Origin: Cytophaga sp. FL35
GTDB taxonomy: Bacteria > Bacteroidota > Bacteroidia > Flavobacteriales > Flavobacteriaceae
NCBI RefSeq assembly: GCF_014349235.1
Contig: NZ_JACSOH010000023.1
Location: forward strand, 1 to 63,997
DNA: 63,997 nucleotides
Direction of reading: 5' to 3'
Under the pieces are notes generated by a model that worked only from the letters and a program-made list of their open reading frames with translations, was not told the origin of the DNA and searched no databases. Shown piece by piece: positions 53,827-61,977 of this stretch. The translations under genes and the position numbers were made by a program. Each line of letters starts with the position of its first letter. The first letter of the stretch is position 1.

Positions 53827-53970
53827 AGTTTTAAATTTTAAATTAAAACATAGCTTATTCTTTTTTGGATGTAGGCCTTTGAAATGAAGAATTGGGGGTT
53901 CTAATTATTAAACAACTAACTAAAAGAAAACCCTAATCCATTGTCGACATAATTGAAAATGGAGACAAGA

Positions 53971-54001
53971 AAAAAGGGAGAACCGCTAAGTTCTCCCTTT
54001 T
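53971..54001 (-). terminator. Intrinsic terminator for the OmpA gene
   Basis: AAAAGGGAGAAC / GTTCTCCCTTTT stem with a six-base loop, 42 bp past the OmpA stop on the minus strand, ending in a T run. Confidence 0.8.
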
Positions 54002-54042
54002 CCCAGATTATTAACACTGGTTATTAAACCAATTTAATGCAA

Positions 54043-54870
54043 TTATAAGGTTTCTGCATCCAATAATGCAAAAAATTTGTCCAAATTTGGTAAAATAACA
54101 ATTTTGGTACGACGATTTTTTGCCATATTCTCTCTAGAATCATTCTCAACTAGAGGCATATAGCTACTTCTACCGGCAGCAATCATTTTTGAAGGGTCTA
54201 CGTTGTATTTGCTCTGTAAAATATCGACCACAGAAGTAGCTCTCTTTACACTTAGATCCCAATTGTTACGGAACATAGCTGTATTGATGGTTCTAGAATC
54301 TGTATGACCTTCTACCATTACTTCCATACTTTCTTCAGAATTGATTACCTCCGCAAGCTTTTCAAGGATTTTATGGGCTTTGCTGCTAACTCTATAGCTT
54401 CCGCTATTAAAAAGCAATTTATCTGAAATGTTGATCATAACAACCGTCTTATCGATATCTACATCAATATCATCCTCCTCATCAGAAATAGATTTCTTAA
54501 GATTGTAAGAGACGGCTAAGTTCATGGAATCTTGAAGAGTCTTAGCTTCGGCCAATTTTGCAGGATCTACATTTTTTAACGTAGCTCTCATTTTCTTTTT
54601 AGTATTATTGCTCATCACAGCAACATCATCCACACTGGTATATTGACTGTCATTAACTTCTTTTAAAGAGCTAATTTTGTTGTTGTACTCTTCTACGCGT
54701 GCTTCAATTTTTGCCATTTTACTCTCCAACTCCTCTTTTTCCACTTGCGTTTTGGTCAAGGCACTTTGAGTCTCAGAAAGATTGGTTTCCAAAGCAGTGT
54801 ATTTCTTCTTGGAAACACAAGATGCTAAAACAGCCATGGAAAGTGTACCTACAATAATTGATTTCTTCAT
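54043..54870 (-). CDS. OmpA-family lipoprotein
   Basis: A 275-residue lipoprotein (lipobox Cys18, 'AVLASCVSKKKY') with a long coiled coil (about 25-75) and a C-terminal OmpA-like peptidoglycan-binding domain (about 150-265): 'VEGHTDSRTINTAMFRNNWDLS', 'ATSVVDIL', 'AGRSSYMPLVEND', 'NRRTKIVILP'. It would tether the outer membrane to the cell wall. It has its own terminator and is downstream of, and in the same direction as, the VWA lipoprotein gene, but separated by another terminator. Confidence 0.9.
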   Translation of the reverse strand: MKKSIIVGTLSMAVLASCVSKKKYTALETNLSETQSALTKTQVEKEELESKMAKIEARVEEYNNKISSLKEVNDSQYTSVDDVAVMSNNTKKKMRATLKNVDPAKLAEAKTLQDSMNLAVSYNLKKSISDEEDDIDVDIDKTVVMINISDKLLFNSGSYRVSSKAHKILEKLAEVINSEESMEVMVEGHTDSRTINTAMFRNNWDLSVKRATSVVDILQSKYNVDPSKMIAAGRSSYMPLVENDSRENMAKNRRTKIVILPNLDKFFALLDAETL

Positions 54871-55038
54871 TTTGTATTATTTAAATTATATGGTTCTCAT
54901 TCAGGACTTAAATACGGGGAAGAAATAATTTTAGATGTTAAAGAGGTATTAACACCTAAGGTTTTCTTTTTTGTAATTACCCTAAAAATTATTTTAATTT
55001 TCTGATTAACAGAGTTATAAATTCGAATATCTATAAAT

Positions 55039-55067
55039 AAAAAAAGTGTCCTTTAGGACACTTTTTA
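55039..55067 (-). terminator. Intrinsic terminator for the VWA lipoprotein gene
   Basis: AAAGTGTCC / GGACACTTT stem with a four-base loop, 26 bp past the stop on the minus strand with a T run. Confidence 0.85.
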
Positions 55068-55092
55068 ATGCGTTTTATAAAGCTATTATAGC

Positions 55093-56184
55093 TTACTCAC
55101 ATCCACCTGTAAAGCCATTGGCACTAAATTTTGTTTGAACGGCTCCTTGCAAACTTCCGTTTTTTACTTGGATGGCAAGGTTACTTTCACCACTTCCGTC
55201 TCTTTTAGGACTGCAATATTCAAAAAGGTAAAAACTGTTGGCCCTTTCAGAAACCTTATCCGAAATATTCTTAAAGGTATTTTCCAAATCCTCTTTATTG
55301 GTGGCGAACTCGCTAGAAGTTTTTCCTAAGTCCGTGAGCACCTGCGTATCAATCTCAGTTCCCAATCCAATGGTAAAGAAAGAGATGTTAGGGTTGGCAT
55401 TATCCACACGCTTTTGAGCATCTTCTTTTTTATACCTGGAAGCCTGATCGGTACCATCCGTAAAAATTACCAAGGAAGCCGCGCCAATTTTATCACCTTC
55501 GGTACTTTCATTAAGTAAATTGTTGGCAATTTCACTTGATTTTATTACTGCCCCATATAAGTCTGTTGACGGGTCATTGCTAATATCTTCCGTAATTCCC
55601 TCTATGGAAGTGGTCAGTTCTTCTTTAGAAGGAGTCAATTCATTCAACACATGTAGTTTGTTCTCTCCGTTAAACCAATAAATGGCCATCTTATAAGATT
55701 CCTGAGCTGGAGTTGGCATAACCGTATTTACAAAACTGATACTGGCCGTTTTAAGTTCTTCCAAACTAGTTTCCAAAACACTGGCACTGAGATCGAGGAC
55801 CAAAATGGTATTATTGGTGAAAATTTGGGAATTGGGAGAAATTCTTGCTTTGGACTCAGAGGTTGATATAGTGCCAAAGCAATCATCATTCCTTCCTTGT
55901 TCATAAATGGTGAACTGATCCGCACTTAGTCCAGAAACAGGGTTTCCATTAGAATCGGATACTTTAAAGAATATAGAAACTTTACCTGGGGGAGTGGTGT
56001 ACTGATCTTGTATGGAAAGAACAAGGTCGTTCTCGCCAAGATCAAGACACTCATCAACCGGTTTTCCTTCACCAAGGCCATCGCCCGGGTCTATGGCAAA
56101 ATTCACATCATCATCAGCATTTCCACAAGAAACAACGGTTGCAATTGACAAGAATAAAAGGAGAAACTTGTATGGGGTTTTCAT
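55093..56184 (-). CDS. von Willebrand factor A domain lipoprotein
   Basis: A 363-residue lipoprotein; the ATG at 56184 is taken instead of a TTG two codons upstream. Lipobox Cys20 (ATVVSCGNAD) is followed by an acidic spacer, an Ig-like stretch (about 45-110) and a VWA domain (about 115-320) with the MIDAS site 'LVLDLSASVLETS' and 'VIFTDGTDQAS'. It ends with a small Cys-containing tail ('CSPKRDGSGESN', C-terminal GGCE). It would bind a protein partner via a divalent metal at the cell surface or periplasm. No partner gene adjoins it. Confidence 0.87.
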   Translation of the reverse strand: MKTPYKFLLLFLSIATVVSCGNADDDVNFAIDPGDGLGEGKPVDECLDLGENDLVLSIQDQYTTPPGKVSIFFKVSDSNGNPVSGLSADQFTIYEQGRNDDCFGTISTSESKARISPNSQIFTNNTILVLDLSASVLETSLEELKTASISFVNTVMPTPAQESYKMAIYWFNGENKLHVLNELTPSKEELTTSIEGITEDISNDPSTDLYGAVIKSSEIANNLLNESTEGDKIGAASLVIFTDGTDQASRYKKEDAQKRVDNANPNISFFTIGLGTEIDTQVLTDLGKTSSEFATNKEDLENTFKNISDKVSERANSFYLFEYCSPKRDGSGESNLAIQVKNGSLQGAVQTKFSANGFTGGCE

Positions 56185-56422
56185 TTTCAATTATTTTATG
56201 GTTCAACCAACAGAACGGCGAAAATTCATTTAAAGTATGGGATTACAAAAATTCTAGTGTTAAACATTGTTAAGGTTTCTCAACAACTAATACATCTGAA
56301 TCCAGTGTACACAAATGAAATTTCAAAAATCTTGACATTCTCGAATTCTTGTAATCCTATAAATTTTTATATCTTATTTAAAGTTATTCAAAAGAATATG
56401 AAAAACTTTTAAACCTCAATAA

Positions 56423-57433
56423 ATGACCCATGAACTAAAAGGCATTTTAGAAGCGTACCAAACCGCAACAAACAGCGGATTAAAAAGTGTATTGGCTACT
56501 GTAGTACATCTAAATGGTTCTTCTTATAGAAGACCTGGGGTACGGATGCTAATTTTAGAAGACAACACCATGATCGGAGCAGTTAGCGGAGGTTGTGTGG
56601 AAAAGGAAATTCTTAGGCAATCGCAGTCCGTATTTAAAGGTGGAATTCCTAAAATGATGACCTATGATGGTCGTTATCGCTTAGGGTGCGAGGGAGTTTT
56701 ATACATTTTAATTGAACCCTTTCAACCAAACAATGAACTTATTTCAATTTTAAATCATTCCATCAGCTCAAGAATTGATTTTAGTCTTGTATGTTCATAT
56801 AAAAAGGAAGAGGGTGAAAGTTCCCAATTGGGTACATTTCTAAAATTGAACGACAAACTGTACCCATTTCAAACTGATAATAAAGTTGCTAGTAACATCT
56901 CCCTCTTTGAACAAAAAATGCCCCCCTGTTTTCAATTGATTATTATTGGTGCGGAACATGATGCAGTGCAATTGTGTACGTTTGCCTCTAGGACGGGATG
57001 GGAGGTAACTATCGTTGCGTCGGCCACAGAAGAAAAGGATATTTCCTATTTCCCGGGGGCAAAGGAGTTTATTTCAGCGGAACCTGAGATGTTGACTTTA
57101 AATTCTATCGATAACGAAACCGCAGTAGTTTTGATGACACATAGTTATGCGAGGGATTTAAAATATCTATTAAGGTTGAAGGAAGAAAGACCAGCTTATC
57201 TTGGATTGTTAGGGCCTTCCAATCGTAGGGAAAAATTATTAAATGAATTCATGGAATACGCTCCTGAAATTGAGGATAGTTTTTTTGACATCATTCATGG
57301 ACCGGCAGGTTTGAATATAGGAGCAGAGACCGCTCAAGAAATTGCTATTTCCATTGTATCAGAGGTTTTATCGGTAATTCGCTCTAGAAACCCCATAAAA
57401 CTTAAGGACAAAATAGGAAGAATTCATAATTAA
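56423..57433 (+). CDS. XdhC-family molybdenum-cofactor insertion protein
   Basis: A 336-residue XdhC/CoxF-type protein: N-terminal 'ATVVHLNGSSYRRPGVRMLI', 'MIGAVSGGCVEKEI', 'YDGRYRLGCEGVLYILIEPF', then a Rossmann-like domain ('LIIIGAEHDAVQLCTFASRTGWEV', 'VVLMTHSYARDLKYL', 'YLGLLGPSNRR'). In xanthine-dehydrogenase-type systems it binds the molybdenum cofactor, helps with sulfuration and inserts it into the enzyme. Its stop shares one base with the start of the nucleotidyltransferase gene. The molybdoenzyme itself is not in this window. Confidence 0.92.
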   Translation: MTHELKGILEAYQTATNSGLKSVLATVVHLNGSSYRRPGVRMLILEDNTMIGAVSGGCVEKEILRQSQSVFKGGIPKMMTYDGRYRLGCEGVLYILIEPFQPNNELISILNHSISSRIDFSLVCSYKKEEGESSQLGTFLKLNDKLYPFQTDNKVASNISLFEQKMPPCFQLIIIGAEHDAVQLCTFASRTGWEVTIVASATEEKDISYFPGAKEFISAEPEMLTLNSIDNETAVVLMTHSYARDLKYLLRLKEERPAYLGLLGPSNRREKLLNEFMEYAPEIEDSFFDIIHGPAGLNIGAETAQEIAISIVSEVLSVIRSRNPIKLKDKIGRIHN

Positions 57434-58041
57434 TGGGTGTTCCGAAGAAAAAAATAGCACTTTTGATTTTAGCGGCCGGTAATTCCTCCCGCATGGGAAC
57501 GATCAAACAGCTCTTGCCTTGGAAAAAGACCACCTTACTTTGTAATGCAATCGAAAATGCCATGGCTAGTATGGGCGATAATACCTATGTTGTTGTAGGA
57601 GCTAATGAGCTTAAAATACGAAACCAAATACCGGAGAACGGATTCACATATATAGCGAACCCTGATTGGGAATCAGGTATGGGTGGTTCTATAGCTATAG
57701 GCGTTGAACATATTTTGAAAACCCAAAAAGGGACAAGTGGAATACTTATCATGCTGGCGGATCAACCCATGGTAGACACCCTACTTTTGAATCAACTGAT
57801 GGAGAAGTTTTTCATTTCTTCAAAAAACATCATAGCCTGTGAATATGATAAAAATATTGGTGTTCCTGCCCTATTTGGAAGGGGGTTCTTTCAACAACTC
57901 TCAAAATTAGGAACCAAAACAGGAGCCCAAACCATCATTTCATTAAACTCTCAGGAAGTCTATTCTATAGAGTTACATCAAAAAGCCGTGGACATCGATA
58001 CCCAAGAGGAATACCAGCAGCTTCTAAAAAGGATGAATTAA
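57433..58041 (+). CDS. MocA-like molybdenum cofactor cytidylyltransferase
   Basis: A 202-residue nucleotidyltransferase with the signature 'LILAAGNSSRMGTIKQLLPW' (10-29) and 'MLADQPMVDTLLLNQL' (Asp of the metal site). It belongs with MocA/PucB, which adds CMP (or another nucleotide) to molybdopterin. It overlaps the XdhC gene by one base (TAATG), which supports joint action in cofactor maturation. It could also work on an unrelated sugar phosphate, but the context makes the cofactor role more likely. Confidence 0.87.
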   Translation: MGVPKKKIALLILAAGNSSRMGTIKQLLPWKKTTLLCNAIENAMASMGDNTYVVVGANELKIRNQIPENGFTYIANPDWESGMGGSIAIGVEHILKTQKGTSGILIMLADQPMVDTLLLNQLMEKFFISSKNIIACEYDKNIGVPALFGRGFFQQLSKLGTKTGAQTIISLNSQEVYSIELHQKAVDIDTQEEYQQLLKRMN

Positions 58042-58109
58042 AACAGGGCATAAGCATACTTGTACAAATAGCAAATATTTACTAAAAGGTTAACTAACAT
58101 TTTTTGTTT

Positions 58110-58117
58110 TAGATTTG
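58110..58117 (+). promoter_or_regulatory. -7 element TAGATTTG
   Basis: Exact TAnnTTTG match, 41 bases ahead of the M4 protease start; the -33 part is weak (TTA near 58090). Confidence 0.45.
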
Positions 58118-58158
58118 AAAAGGGGCGAACTTGTAGATACAATCCCTAAATCATTAGT

Positions 58159-59172
58159 ATGTGCTCAACAAAATGTTTTATAATTCCTCCTCATATATTA
58201 GAAGAACTTGCCAAGCGGGGAAACAGCAGTTGTAAAAAAACATTAAATGATACGGCTAGAATTACCCAAAGGAGGCAAACGGCACTAAATAATTTATTAC
58301 AAAGGGAATATTTGGAAAGCAAGGGTGACCGATTTATTTATGATTGCAAAAACACCTATCAACAACGGGTAGAACTAGTTATAGAAGAGGGCGGTGATTT
58401 AGTAAATGACAAAACGGCCAATGAAGCATATGAAACATCCGGCTTTGTAAGAGACTATTTTAAAAATACTTTTGGTCTTAATTCCATTGATGGTAATGGG
58501 CTGGATATCATTTCAAACATTCATTATGGACAGAACTATAACAACGCCTATTGGGACGGAAATGAAATGACCTATGGAGATGGCGACGGAAAAGAATTTA
58601 CAGATTTCGCAAGCGCTATTGATGTAGTGGCCCATGAGCTTGCGCATGGGGTAACGCAATTTCTTTCGAACCTAGAATACCAAAGCCAGCCCGGGGCCTT
58701 AAATGAACATTTTTCGGATGTCTTTGGAACAGTAATCAAGCAAAAGTATCTGAATCAAACCGTAGAGGAGGCTGATTGGTTAATTGGAGATAGTGTTGTT
58801 ACCGAAGAATTCCCTGGGGTGGCCATTCGGTCGATGAAAGCGCCCGGTACCGCCAATGAATTCGATAGCCAACCCGATCATATGGACAACTATTATGATG
58901 GAATGGCGGATAATCAAGGAGTGCACATTAATTCAGGTATACCTAATAAAGCATTTTATTTAAGCTGTATGGAGCTGGGATTGGATGATTGTGCTCTAAT
59001 TTGGTTCCAAACGCTCAAAGCACTATGGCGAACAGCTAATTTCAATGATATGCTTGAAACTATATTGGCAACGGCTCAAAACTTAACGGAAGAAGGTAAA
59101 GTTTCTGAGAGTTCGGTAGAGGTTCTTAGTAAAAGTTTTTCTGCAGTTGGTCTAATCTCAGTAGTAGTATAG
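58159..59172 (+). CDS. Protealysin-like M4 metalloprotease
   Basis: A 337-residue thermolysin-family protease, much shorter than secreted thermolysins. There is no signal peptide; it starts with 'CFIIPPHILEELAKRGN', which matches the short protealysin-type propeptide with its PPxxL motif. Zinc and catalytic residues are intact: His159-Glu160-x-x-His163 (VVAHELAHGV) and Glu183 (ALNEHFSD); 'GVHINSGIPNKAFYL' closes the active site. Protealysin-like enzymes are probably intracellular at first and have been linked to invasion or bacterial competition. The emfourin-like gene 1 bp downstream would be its inhibitor. Confidence 0.92.
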   Translation: MCSTKCFIIPPHILEELAKRGNSSCKKTLNDTARITQRRQTALNNLLQREYLESKGDRFIYDCKNTYQQRVELVIEEGGDLVNDKTANEAYETSGFVRDYFKNTFGLNSIDGNGLDIISNIHYGQNYNNAYWDGNEMTYGDGDGKEFTDFASAIDVVAHELAHGVTQFLSNLEYQSQPGALNEHFSDVFGTVIKQKYLNQTVEEADWLIGDSVVTEEFPGVAIRSMKAPGTANEFDSQPDHMDNYYDGMADNQGVHINSGIPNKAFYLSCMELGLDDCALIWFQTLKALWRTANFNDMLETILATAQNLTEEGKVSESSVEVLSKSFSAVGLISVVV

Positions 59173-59173
59173 A

Positions 59174-59440
59174 ATGTGGTACAGAATAGAAATATCGGGT
59201 GGATTTTCGGGCATTCCCAAAATTTATGAGGGTAGTGCTGATATTGAAAAAGAGCAATTGGAAAAGATAATCCCTTATCTAGAGGATAATACCAAAGAGT
59301 CAAATCCCAATCTAAGGGATGGTCAGCAGTATTCGTTTCAAATAGAAGAGGGCACTCAAAGACATTCCGCTAATTTTACGGAAAAAAGCCTTCCAACGGA
59401 GTTAAGACAATTATTGGAACAGCTTACACACTCAGCTTAA
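59174..59440 (+). CDS. Emfourin-like inhibitor of M4 protease
   Basis: An 88-residue protein without a signal peptide, encoded one base after the stop of a protealysin-like protease. Its 'YRIEISGGFSGIPKIYEG' start, 'QYSFQIEEG' centre and 'LPTELRQLLEQL' end resemble emfourin (M4in), the small cytoplasmic inhibitor found in operon with protealysin in Serratia. That family blocks the protease active site so the cell is not harmed. Assignment rests on context plus recollection of the family; sequence motifs are few. Confidence 0.8.
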   Translation: MWYRIEISGGFSGIPKIYEGSADIEKEQLEKIIPYLEDNTKESNPNLRDGQQYSFQIEEGTQRHSANFTEKSLPTELRQLLEQLTHSA

Positions 59441-59449
59441 GAACAAGCG

Positions 59450-59593
59450 CTATTTTTGGCTTGCGACTTGCGTGTTTTCAGTCGATCCGTAATCCTGAAA
59501 AATACCACAAGAAATTTCCTTTTTTAGTAAAGATTTCTCCTCACTCAATTTCTTTTTGGCTAAAATTTCGATTTGTGGAGATAAATAACCCAT
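59450..59593 (-). CDS. Possible small basic protein (47 aa)
   Basis: A 47-codon ORF with ATG and TAG, rich in Lys/Glu ('EILAKKKLSEEKSLLKKEIS' helix, about 9-28) with one Cys and a polar tail. It ends 9 bp from the emfourin stop, tail to tail, a sensible position for a gene. No family recognised and no comparison is possible here, so it may be chance. Confidence 0.35.
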   Translation of the reverse strand: MGYLSPQIEILAKKKLSEEKSLLKKEISCGIFQDYGSTENTQVASQK

Positions 59594-59790
59594 AACCTCA
59601 TTTTTAAATTGACATTCAAATAACGCCTAGTACTAACTTTTGTTATAAAAATTTCGATGTACTACAAAATCACGGGATAAAATTACGTAAGATTTGAATA
59701 CCACGTAACATTTTACAAATTGTTTGTGAAAAATTATTGTAAATCCAAATTTGAAGTTAAATATTTAACTAATTACTTGTCATGAAGCTC
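59594..59790. other. Intergenic region
   Basis: No gene seen between the small ORF and the GntR regulator gene; AT-rich. Confidence 0.4.
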
Positions 59791-60417
59791 TTATATTACC
59801 ACCAACTGTTTTTCCAGGTAATTTTGAATTAACATCCAATTCATTTTTAAGACTAGAATGGCGGAAGGAATGTTATCATCCTCAATAGCCGAGATAATTG
59901 CATCATGCTGATCATTAGAGTTATAATGGAACGATTCATTGGCCATAAAAGCCCTTTCATAAAAGAAGACACGGGTTTTTAAGTCCTTCAGAATTTGTTG
60001 AAAGACATCATTTTTATAATTCTTGGTAAGTAGCCTATGAAATTCCATATAAGCGTTAACCCGATCAATAGAAGTTTTGGACTGGGCTATTAAATCTCTC
60101 TGGGTCTTTAATTTCTCAATAGATTTAGTATCGAATTGCGATTCCTCCAATGCTAAAACCTCTAAATGCGCTACAAGTTCATACAGGTTTTTAGCTTCTT
60201 CAGGACTTACTTTAGCTATAACAAACCCCCTGTTTTTAATGGCTTTTACAATGTTCGATTGCTGTAGCTGGGTAAGCGCTTCCCTAATAGGGGTAACACT
60301 AATTTTTAGTTTACGCGAAACAGAGGCCAAATTGATGTTCTGACCAGGCTGTAGATTTCCTTTTTGCATTTCGCTCAGTAGGTGTTCTCGTACTTTATCC
60401 CTATAGTTAATAATCAT
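59791..60417 (-). CDS. GntR-family transcriptional regulator (FCD type)
   Basis: A 208-residue regulator with an N-terminal winged helix ('LQPGQNINLASVSRKLKISVTPIREALTQLQQ', wing 'IKNRGFVIAKV') and an all-helical FCD ligand domain (about 80-200) with 'YELVAHLEVLALEE', 'YMEFHRLL' and a 'NDQHDAIISAIEDDN' segment carrying the His of the usual metal/ligand pocket. FadR-type regulators respond to organic acids or sugars. It sits alone, so the effector and target cannot be inferred. Confidence 0.9.
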   Translation of the reverse strand: MIINYRDKVREHLLSEMQKGNLQPGQNINLASVSRKLKISVTPIREALTQLQQSNIVKAIKNRGFVIAKVSPEEAKNLYELVAHLEVLALEESQFDTKSIEKLKTQRDLIAQSKTSIDRVNAYMEFHRLLTKNYKNDVFQQILKDLKTRVFFYERAFMANESFHYNSNDQHDAIISAIEDDNIPSAILVLKMNWMLIQNYLEKQLVVI

Positions 60418-60676
60418 CCTTTCACTTTTAATGAATTATCGTATACGATTTATCGGTGTAAAGAAAAGAGTTTTATTTGGATTATTATTGAACACATTTG
60501 AAATTTCAATCCTAGAATAAAATTTGCAATTCTATATTTATTTAAAAATGGAAGGTAAATTCCTACTTATAAGGACCTCATTAAGATAAATTAGTGCACT
60601 TTATCTAAAAAAACGAATATATAGTACTATCCCGGCATAACCACCGTTTGAAGGGTATAAACATAAAATTTTGAAT
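60418..60676. other. Divergent promoter region
   Basis: About 260 bp between the GntR gene and a rightward lipoprotein gene; AT-rich, with no ORF. No clear operator was recognised. Confidence 0.35.
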
Positions 60677-61489
60677 ATGAGCAACGTATTTTCCAATACT
60701 CGAAATGTTCTTTTGGCAACTGCCAGTGTAGCCCTTTTATTTAGTTGTAGTGATGACGCCAAGGAAAGCATAGAAGAATTTCAAGAGGAACAAAAAGTCT
60801 CTAAGACAGAATTACAGACCATTCTAGAAACGGATAATGTCTCTGGAGAAGTAGACCAATTAGTATCCGAGTTATACGATATGGACAAATCCGGTAGCGC
60901 TGCTAAAACAGAAGATGAGTGTTATCTGGTAGATTATTCAGATACAGGCTTTACCATTAGTTTTGATGATTGCAGTGCCAAGGAAGATGGTGAATTACTA
61001 AACGGAACCATAAGTGTTGTTTATGGAGGAGATAATGAAAATTACGCCTTTACCGTAACTTATAGTGATTTAATGGTGGGCGATGTTTCTATAGATGGCA
61101 CACGAAGTTTTAAAATAAACAGCTCCGAAGAAGAGCAGTCCATTAGTTGGACGGTTTATAGTGATATGGATATTGTATTGGCTGATGGGGCCGAAGTTGC
61201 CGAGGAAGGTGAAAAAACAGTAGGCTTTGTTTTTGGTGAAGAATTTGGGAGCGGAGCATTGACCTTAGATGGAGAGTGGATTCTAAAATCCGAAGGAAAT
61301 ACTTATGTAGTAGATATTACCGAGATTATGGAAGCCCAATTTGGATGTGAGCATTTTGGGAAGGGTATTATGGCTTTAAGTAAAAACGGACTTGAAGTTT
61401 CCGTTGATTTTGGTGATGGTACTTGCGATGATGTGGCTACTTTAATTTACCCTAACGAGGCTGAGGAAGAAATTTCTTTGAAAGACTAA
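60677..61489 (+). CDS. Acidic lipoprotein of unknown function
   Basis: A 270-residue lipoprotein starting at the ATG at 60677 (a TTG two codons earlier is less likely). The signal ends in 'ALLFSCSDDAKES' (lipobox Cys24). The mature part is acidic and beta-rich with a pattern of 'Cys...Cys' pairs ('DECYLVDYSDTGFTISFDDCS', 'FGCEHFGKGI', 'DFGDGTCDDV') that could form two disulfides. I do not recognise a family. It ends in a near-perfect terminator. Confidence 0.7.
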   Translation: MSNVFSNTRNVLLATASVALLFSCSDDAKESIEEFQEEQKVSKTELQTILETDNVSGEVDQLVSELYDMDKSGSAAKTEDECYLVDYSDTGFTISFDDCSAKEDGELLNGTISVVYGGDNENYAFTVTYSDLMVGDVSIDGTRSFKINSSEEEQSISWTVYSDMDIVLADGAEVAEEGEKTVGFVFGEEFGSGALTLDGEWILKSEGNTYVVDITEIMEAQFGCEHFGKGIMALSKNGLEVSVDFGDGTCDDVATLIYPNEAEEEISLKD

Positions 61490-61508
61490 GAATAGTATGA
61501 TTCTATAA

Positions 61509-61544
61509 AAGAAAGGGGCTTGCAAATGCAAGCCCCTTTCTTTT
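61509..61544. terminator. Bidirectional intrinsic terminator
   Basis: GAAAGGGGCTTGCA / TGCAAGCCCCTTTC: a 14-bp perfect inverted repeat with a two-base centre, A tract before and TTTT after. It serves the lipoprotein gene and the leftward small ORFs. Confidence 0.9.
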
Positions 61545-61554
61545 GTCACAATTT

Positions 61555-61668
61555 TTATCTAGTGAAGTTTCTATATTCCGCCCATTTGACGCGTTTGGTC
61601 ATGCCAAAACTTGAAAAATAGTTAAATGTTTTTGATTCCGTTGCTGTTTTTCTCATTGATGCTTTCAT
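61555..61668 (-). CDS. Small basic peptide gene (37 aa)
   Basis: A 37-codon ORF with ATG and TAA immediately before a strong bidirectional terminator. The product is basic and aromatic, with 'MRKTATESKTFNYFSSFGM' (5-23) and a C-terminal 'TKRVKWAEYRNFTR'. No signal peptide, no membrane helix. A second short ORF of similar character lies 63 bp upstream on the same strand. Its leader is AT-rich, as for other genes here. Function unknown; coding status rests on position and composition. Confidence 0.5.
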   Translation of the reverse strand: MKASMRKTATESKTFNYFSSFGMTKRVKWAEYRNFTR

Positions 61669-61731
61669 GATTTTCGATTTTTTAATGATGATAAATAAGT
61701 ACTAAATAATTGAGTAAAATAAGAGGAGTGA

Positions 61732-61839
61732 TTAATTCCTGTTGTTTAGTTTTTGGTCATACCAATAATCGGTATTCCAACCAAAACCTATATCGTAATA
61801 AATTCGGGGTCTTCGCTGATGTGGATGTAATTTTTTCAT
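61732..61839 (-). CDS. Small basic peptide gene (35 aa)
   Basis: A 35-codon ORF with ATG and TAA. The product has a His/Arg-rich start ('KKLHPHQRRPR', 2-12) and an aromatic, Gly/Asn/Asp-rich centre ('IYYDIGFGWNTDYWYDQ', 13-29) with two Trp and four Tyr in 35 residues. Such a composition is unusual for random AT-rich DNA. It lies between the dihaem cytochrome gene and the other short ORF, all on the minus strand. No family recognised. Confidence 0.5.
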   Translation of the reverse strand: MKKLHPHQRRPRIYYDIGFGWNTDYWYDQKLNNRN

Positions 61840-61977
61840 GTTCGTTCGTTTTATGGATTGTTATGATTGCTTTCCATTAAAAAGACGAACAATGAACTTG
61901 TTTGTTACAGATAAAATTTCAGTAATTACATTTTAAGAATTGTTTAACTTACTGAATTTTAAAATTTTAGGGTACCG

